Shown here piece by piece: positions 60,772-64,000 of a DNA stretch of 64,000 bases. The position numbers and the translations under genes were made by a program. Below the pieces are notes generated by a model. It had not been told where the DNA came from and did not search any database. It worked only from the letters and a program-made list of their open reading frames with translations. Position 1 is the stretch's first letter, and each line of letters begins with the position of its first letter. Source of the stretch: Microbacterium sp. SORGH_AS_0862 (lineage in GTDB: Bacteria > Actinomycetota > Actinomycetes > Actinomycetales > Microbacteriaceae); NCBI RefSeq assembly GCF_030818795.1, contig NZ_JAUTAY010000001.1, forward strand, positions 1,116,001 to 1,180,000, written 5' to 3'.

Positions 60772-60981
60772 GGAGGGATGGCGACTCCGCGGCCGCCACC
60801 ACAGGCGCGACCTCCACCTCGCGGGCGGCCTCTGCCCCAGGGGCGACCGCAGCCACGGAAGACAGGGCGGGCGCACCGCCGGCGGACGCCACGGCGGCGG
60901 CGAAGGATGCGGGGGGCCACGGCTCCCCGCCGGCGACGCGCGGAAGTCCCCGTCGCACGCGACGCGGGCGGTCGGCCACGC

Positions 60982-61947
60982 TCAGCCCCGCTTCGCCGCG
61001 AGGGCGTCGATGAGCTGCGGCACCACCTGGAACACGTCGCCGACGACGCCGAAGTCCGCGATCTGGAAGATCGGCGCATCGGCGTCCTTGTTGACGGCGA
61101 CGATGGTCTTCGCGGTCTGCATGCCGGCCTTGTGCTGGATGGCGCCCGAGATCCCGAGCGCGACGTACAGCTGCGGCGACACGGAGACGCCGGTCTGTCC
61201 GACCTGGTGCTCGTAGGGGATGTAGCCCGCATCCACCGCCGCGCGCGACGCGCCGACGGCGGCGCCGAGCGCGTCGGCGAGCTGCTCCACCAGGACGAAC
61301 TTCTCGGCCGAACCGAGTCCGCGCCCACCCGACACCACCCGCGCGGCTCCCCGCAGCTCGGGACGCGAGGAGGCCTTCTCCACCACCTCGGTGGACAGCA
61401 CGGATGCGGCCGGCACATCCGACGGGGTCACCGCCAGTTCCGTCACGACCGGCTCGACGGCCGCCGCACGGTCCTCGACCGCGCCCTGACGCACCGTCGC
61501 CACGAACGGCCCGAAGGTCGCCGCCGCGTCGACGGAGTATGCGCCGCCGTACACGGAGTGGTGCGCGATCACGCCCTCGTCGTCGCGGTCGAGGCCGACG
61601 ATGTCGACGGCGAGGGCCGCGCCCAGGCGCGCGGCGAGCCGGCCCGCGACGTCGCGCCCGTCGAGCGAGTGCGAGAGGAGCACCGCCTCGGGCGCCACCT
61701 GCGCCACCGCCGCGGCGAGCGCGTCGACCTCGGCCACGCCGAGCCCCTCACCCGCGGGCGCGACGAGCACGCGAGGCGCCCCCCACTCGCCGGCTGTCGC
61801 GGCGAGCGCAGCGTCCCCCACGACGAGGGCGACCGGCGTTCCCACCCGGGATGCGGCCCCGAGGAGTGCGGCGCCGGATGCGGCGAGCCCCCCGGCCGCC
61901 GAGGTCTCCAAGAACACCAGGACGGCGTCGTCGGCGAAGTCGGTCAT
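60982..61947 (-). CDS. etfA: Electron transfer flavoprotein, alpha subunit
   Basis: A 321-aa FAD-binding subunit of ETF, which takes electrons from acyl-CoA dehydrogenases. The C-terminal FAD domain is clear: [14 protein letters not shown], then [20 protein letters not shown] and [20 protein letters not shown]. The N-terminal domain is of the usual Ala-rich type. I use ATG 61947 (GAGGT about 8 nt upstream) and not GTG 61956, which overlaps that site. It lies 12 bp after etfB. The downstream membrane cytochrome b-like gene may pass its electrons on. Confidence 0.93.
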   Translation of the reverse strand: MTDFADDAVLVFLETSAAGGLAASGAALLGAASRVGTPVALVVGDAALAATAGEWGAPRVLVAPAGEGLGVAEVDALAAAVAQVAPEAVLLSHSLDGRDVAGRLAARLGAALAVDIVGLDRDDEGVIAHHSVYGGAYSVDAAATFGPFVATVRQGAVEDRAAAVEPVVTELAVTPSDVPAASVLSTEVVEKASSRPELRGAARVVSGGRGLGSAEKFVLVEQLADALGAAVGASRAAVDAGYIPYEHQVGQTGVSVSPQLYVALGISGAIQHKAGMQTAKTIVAVNKDADAPIFQIADFGVVGDVFQVVPQLIDALAAKRG

Positions 61948-61959
61948 CGTCGTCACCTC

Positions 61960-62736
61960 TCAGACCAGGCGGTTCTGGATCAGGAACTCGGCGAGGCGGT
62001 TGCCGCCGTCGCCCTCGTCGACGATCACCTGGCCAGCGGCCCGCGCGGGTCGGGGGGCGATCGCGATCATGATCGAGCGCGCGACATCGGGGTCGTCCGC
62101 GTCGATGCCGAGGTCGGCGAGCGACAGAGTCTCGATGGGCTTCTTCTTCGCCGCCATCACGCCCTTGAAGCCGGCCATCCGCGCCTCGGGCATCGCCTCG
62201 GTGATCGAGATGACGGCAGGCAGTTCGGCACGGATGCGGCGCACGGCGCCGTCGCCGGGACGCTCGCCCTCGACGGCATCCTCGTCGAGCTCGACACGGG
62301 CGAGGCCCGTCGCGGACGCCACACCCAGCCGCTCGGCGATCATGGCGGGGATCACCCCGCCCACGCCGTCGGTGGACTGGTTGCCTGCTATGACGAGGTC
62401 GAAACCGGTCCGCGCGATGGCGGCGGCGAGCACCTGGGCCGTGAGCCCCAGGTCGGCGCCGCGGAGCGCTTCGTCGACGATCTGCACGGCCGAACCGGCA
62501 CCGAGCGCGAGGGCCTTGCGCAGCGTGGGCGTCGCCTCTTCGGCAGCCATCATCATCGCGACGACCTCGGTACCCGGATGCGCGTCGGCGTACGAGAGCG
62601 CGGCCTCGAGGGCGCGCTCTCCGATCTCGTCGATGACGCGGTCGCTGGCGGCGCGGTCGGCGAGTCCGGTCTCGAGATCCAGGACGCGGTCACCGTAGGT
62701 GTCGGGGACTTCTTTGACCAGCACGACGATTCTCAT
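61960..62736 (-). CDS. etfB: Electron transfer flavoprotein, beta subunit
   Basis: A 258-aa partner of EtfA that binds AMP. It begins MRIVVLVKEVPDTYGDR and carries the ETF-beta signature near the adenine-binding part, LVIAGNQSTDGVGGVIPAMI, and MPEARMAGFKGVMAAKKKP, a recognisable docking-loop region. ATG 62736 has AAGGAG 9 nt upstream; the longer frame start lacks conservation. It precedes etfA in one operon and follows the enoyl-CoA hydratase gene by 45 bp. Confidence 0.94.
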   Translation of the reverse strand: MRIVVLVKEVPDTYGDRVLDLETGLADRAASDRVIDEIGERALEAALSYADAHPGTEVVAMMMAAEEATPTLRKALALGAGSAVQIVDEALRGADLGLTAQVLAAAIARTGFDLVIAGNQSTDGVGGVIPAMIAERLGVASATGLARVELDEDAVEGERPGDGAVRRIRAELPAVISITEAMPEARMAGFKGVMAAKKKPIETLSLADLGIDADDPDVARSIMIAIAPRPARAAGQVIVDEGDGGNRLAEFLIQNRLV

Positions 62737-62781
62737 GGGGCGGTGCTCCTTCGACAGGACGAGTCTAGACGACACTCGGTG

Positions 62782-63558
62782 TCAGCGATGGCGGAACTGA
62801 GGCGCACGCTTCTCCCGGAAGGCGGCCATCCCCTCCTTCTGGTCCTCGAGCGCGAAGAGCGTCGCGAAACTCTGCTTCTCGAACCGAAGCCCCTCCGCCA
62901 GCGTCGTCTCCTGCGCCGCTCGCAGCGCCTCCTTCGCGGCGTAGACGACCGGCAGCGACTTCGACGCGATGGCTTCGGCGACCTCCATCGCCGCATCCCG
63001 CAGCTCGGAGGCGGGGACGACGCGCGAGACGAGTCCCGCTCGCTCGGCCTCCTCGGCCCCCATGCGGCGCCCGGTCAGCACGAGCTCCGCGGCCTTGTAC
63101 GCGCCGACCGCACGGGCGAGCCGCTGGGTGCCGCCGAGACCCGGGATGACGCCCAGCGCGATCTCGGGCTGACCGAACTGCGCGGTGTCGGCGGCCAGGA
63201 TGATGTCGCAGATCATGGCGAGCTCGCATCCGCCGCCGAGGGCGAACCCGGCGACCGCGGCGATCAGCGGCGTCCGGGCCCGCGTCACCTCTTCGAGGGC
63301 GGCGAACGGGTTGTCGACGAGCATGTCGCGCGCGGACTTGTCGGCCATCTGCTTGATGTCGGCGCCGGCGGCGAACGCGCGCTCGCTTCCGGTGAGCACG
63401 ATCGCCCCGACGCCCTCGTCGGCGTCGAAACCGGCGACGGCGGCGGCGAGCTCACCCACCAGGGTCGAGTTGAGGGCGTTCAGGGCTTCGGGACGATTCA
63501 GGGTGATCCACCCGACGCGACCGTGCTGCTCGACGAGGATCGTCTCGTAGGTGCTCAT
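62782..63558 (-). CDS. Enoyl-CoA hydratase
   Basis: A 258-aa crotonase that hydrates enoyl-CoA in beta-oxidation. Both catalytic glutamates are present, E112 (GGGCELAM) and E132 (GQPEIALGVIPGLGGTQR), together with the oxyanion segment AFAAGADIKQM. This residue set is that of true hydratases. It lies between the thiolase and etfB genes on the same strand, so the four make a general fatty-acid or acyl-CoA oxidation cluster. Start ATG 63558. Confidence 0.94.
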   Translation of the reverse strand: MSTYETILVEQHGRVGWITLNRPEALNALNSTLVGELAAAVAGFDADEGVGAIVLTGSERAFAAGADIKQMADKSARDMLVDNPFAALEEVTRARTPLIAAVAGFALGGGCELAMICDIILAADTAQFGQPEIALGVIPGLGGTQRLARAVGAYKAAELVLTGRRMGAEEAERAGLVSRVVPASELRDAAMEVAEAIASKSLPVVYAAKEALRAAQETTLAEGLRFEKQSFATLFALEDQKEGMAAFREKRAPQFRHR

Positions 63559-63618
63559 CTGCCCATCGTGGCATGAGCGCACCCGCGTGCGGCAGGTCCG
63601 CTCACCGGGCAATTCCCC

Positions 63619-63999
63619 TCAGACCCGTTCGACGACCAGGGCGTTCGCCATGCCGCCGCCCTCGCACATCACCTGCAGCCCCCGGCGCCCGCCCGTGTGC
63701 TCCAGGTACGCCACGAGCGTGCCGAGCAGCCTCGTCCCGGACGATCCGAGCGCGTGCCCGAGCGCGATCGCGCCGCCCCAGGGGTTCAGACGCGCGGGGT
63801 CGGCGCCGATCTCGTCCAGCCAGGCGAGCGGCACCGAGGCGAACGCCTCGTTCACCTCGTACGCGTCCATGTCGTCGATCGTGAGCCCCGCACGATCCAG
63901 GATGCGGCGCGTCGCCGGGATCGGCGCGGTGAGCATCATGAGCGGGTCGTCGCCGACGACCGCGAACGACCGCAGGACGGCGCGCGGGCGCAGCCCGAG
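63619..63999 (-). CDS. Acetyl-CoA acyltransferase (thiolase), C-terminal part
   Basis: The last ~126 residues of a thiolase; the frame stays open to the right edge. Visible are the second-half marks EVNEAFASVPLAW, NPWGGAIALGHALGSSGTR (catalytic histidine) and MCEGGGMANALV (the C-terminal active-site cysteine). The nucleophilic N-terminal cysteine lies outside the window. It would cleave 3-oxoacyl-CoA to acetyl-CoA and acyl-CoA together with the hydratase 60 bp downstream. Confidence 0.9.
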   Translation of the reverse strand, partial: LGLRPRAVLRSFAVVGDDPLMMLTAPIPATRRILDRAGLTIDDMDAYEVNEAFASVPLAWLDEIGADPARLNPWGGAIALGHALGSSGTRLLGTLVAYLEHTGGRRGLQVMCEGGGMANALVVERV

Positions 64000-64000
64000 C

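Larger units (their letters stand above)
59167..60979 (-). pseudogene. Membrane cytochrome b/b561-type protein with repetitive N-terminus, frameshifted
   Basis: A cytochrome b-like electron-transfer membrane protein (about 603 aa if the frame is restored). From GTG 60979 the first ~309 residues are a low-complexity cytosolic region rich in A, P and [17 protein letters not shown] occurs three times (8-23, 92-107, 141-156) and [16 protein letters not shown] twice (71-86, 120-135). After LQWAGAG the frame is lost. One extra G in the GGG run at 60051-60053 restores a membrane domain with about six helices and histidines in WHQ/FHQSLDLLW/KVHFPVMLY, plausible haem ligands. It follows etfA by 2 bp, suggesting a link between ETF and the membrane. 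Sequencing error or real mutation. Confidence 0.82.

Noticed and set aside
59108..60979. Single 623-residue protein as one uninterrupted frame
   Set aside because: Beyond residue ~309 this frame has no membrane helices and is out of register; the conserved membrane domain lies in the neighbouring frame.

Overview
The window is GC-rich (about 70% by eye), densely coded DNA. Many genes overlap by 4 bp (ATGA or GTGA), and many lack a Shine-Dalgarno site and instead have a TAnnnT box 6-8 nt before the start codon. Together with the gene families present, this points to a high-GC actinobacterium, most likely a Microbacteriaceae member close to Microbacterium (inference; no rRNA gene is present to confirm it). 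No rRNA, tRNA, phage, transposase or CRISPR was seen.

Region 1 (1-18.8 kb) is a galactoside and glucoside utilisation locus. It holds the end of a GH35 beta-galactosidase, UDP-glucose 4-epimerase, a LacI regulator divergent from a GH42 beta-galactosidase with a sugar ABC transporter (two permeases and a lipoprotein, no ATPase), a second LacI regulator divergent from galT-galK-GH36 alpha-galactosidase, a GH3 beta-glucosidase, and a TetR regulator coupled to a carboxylesterase. galK carries a frameshift. Region 2 (18.8-29.3 kb) has a DNA methyltransferase coupled to a lipoate-ligase-like gene, a hydrolase, two MFS exporters around a MarR regulator, and the transglutaminase / alpha-E / circularly permuted ATP-grasp trio.

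Region 3 (29.3-48.2 kb) is the most unusual part: an accessory catabolic island. One strand carries an IlvD/Edd-type dehydratase and an FAD oxidoreductase. The other carries an SsuABC-like transporter, a two-gene aconitase X, a small NifU-like CxxC protein, a protein of unknown function and a UGSC-type CGSC protein. Divergent from the latter is a tightly coupled six-gene operon (Zn-alcohol dehydrogenase, MaoC hydratase, SDR, CoA ligase, amidohydrolase, acyl-CoA dehydrogenase). Two IclR regulators sit in the island. It reads as uptake, dehydration, CoA activation and side-chain shortening of an unknown hydroxylated or aromatic carboxylic acid.

Region 4 (48.6-64 kb) links arginine/ornithine and proline catabolism (DDAH-like hydrolase, ornithine aminotransferase, an aldo/keto reductase, an MFS exporter, PutA), followed by a thioesterase, a GNAT acetyltransferase, a frameshifted membrane cytochrome b protein, and etfB-etfA with enoyl-CoA hydratase and the end of a thiolase.

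Running through the window is a second layer of sequence organisation. There are several families of palindromic or tandem repeats, mostly at gene ends, and two of them have become part of protein-coding sequence. The octamer GGATGCGG is strongly over-represented on both strands. A recurring TAGGCT-N6/7-ATG promoter arrangement predicts leaderless transcripts.
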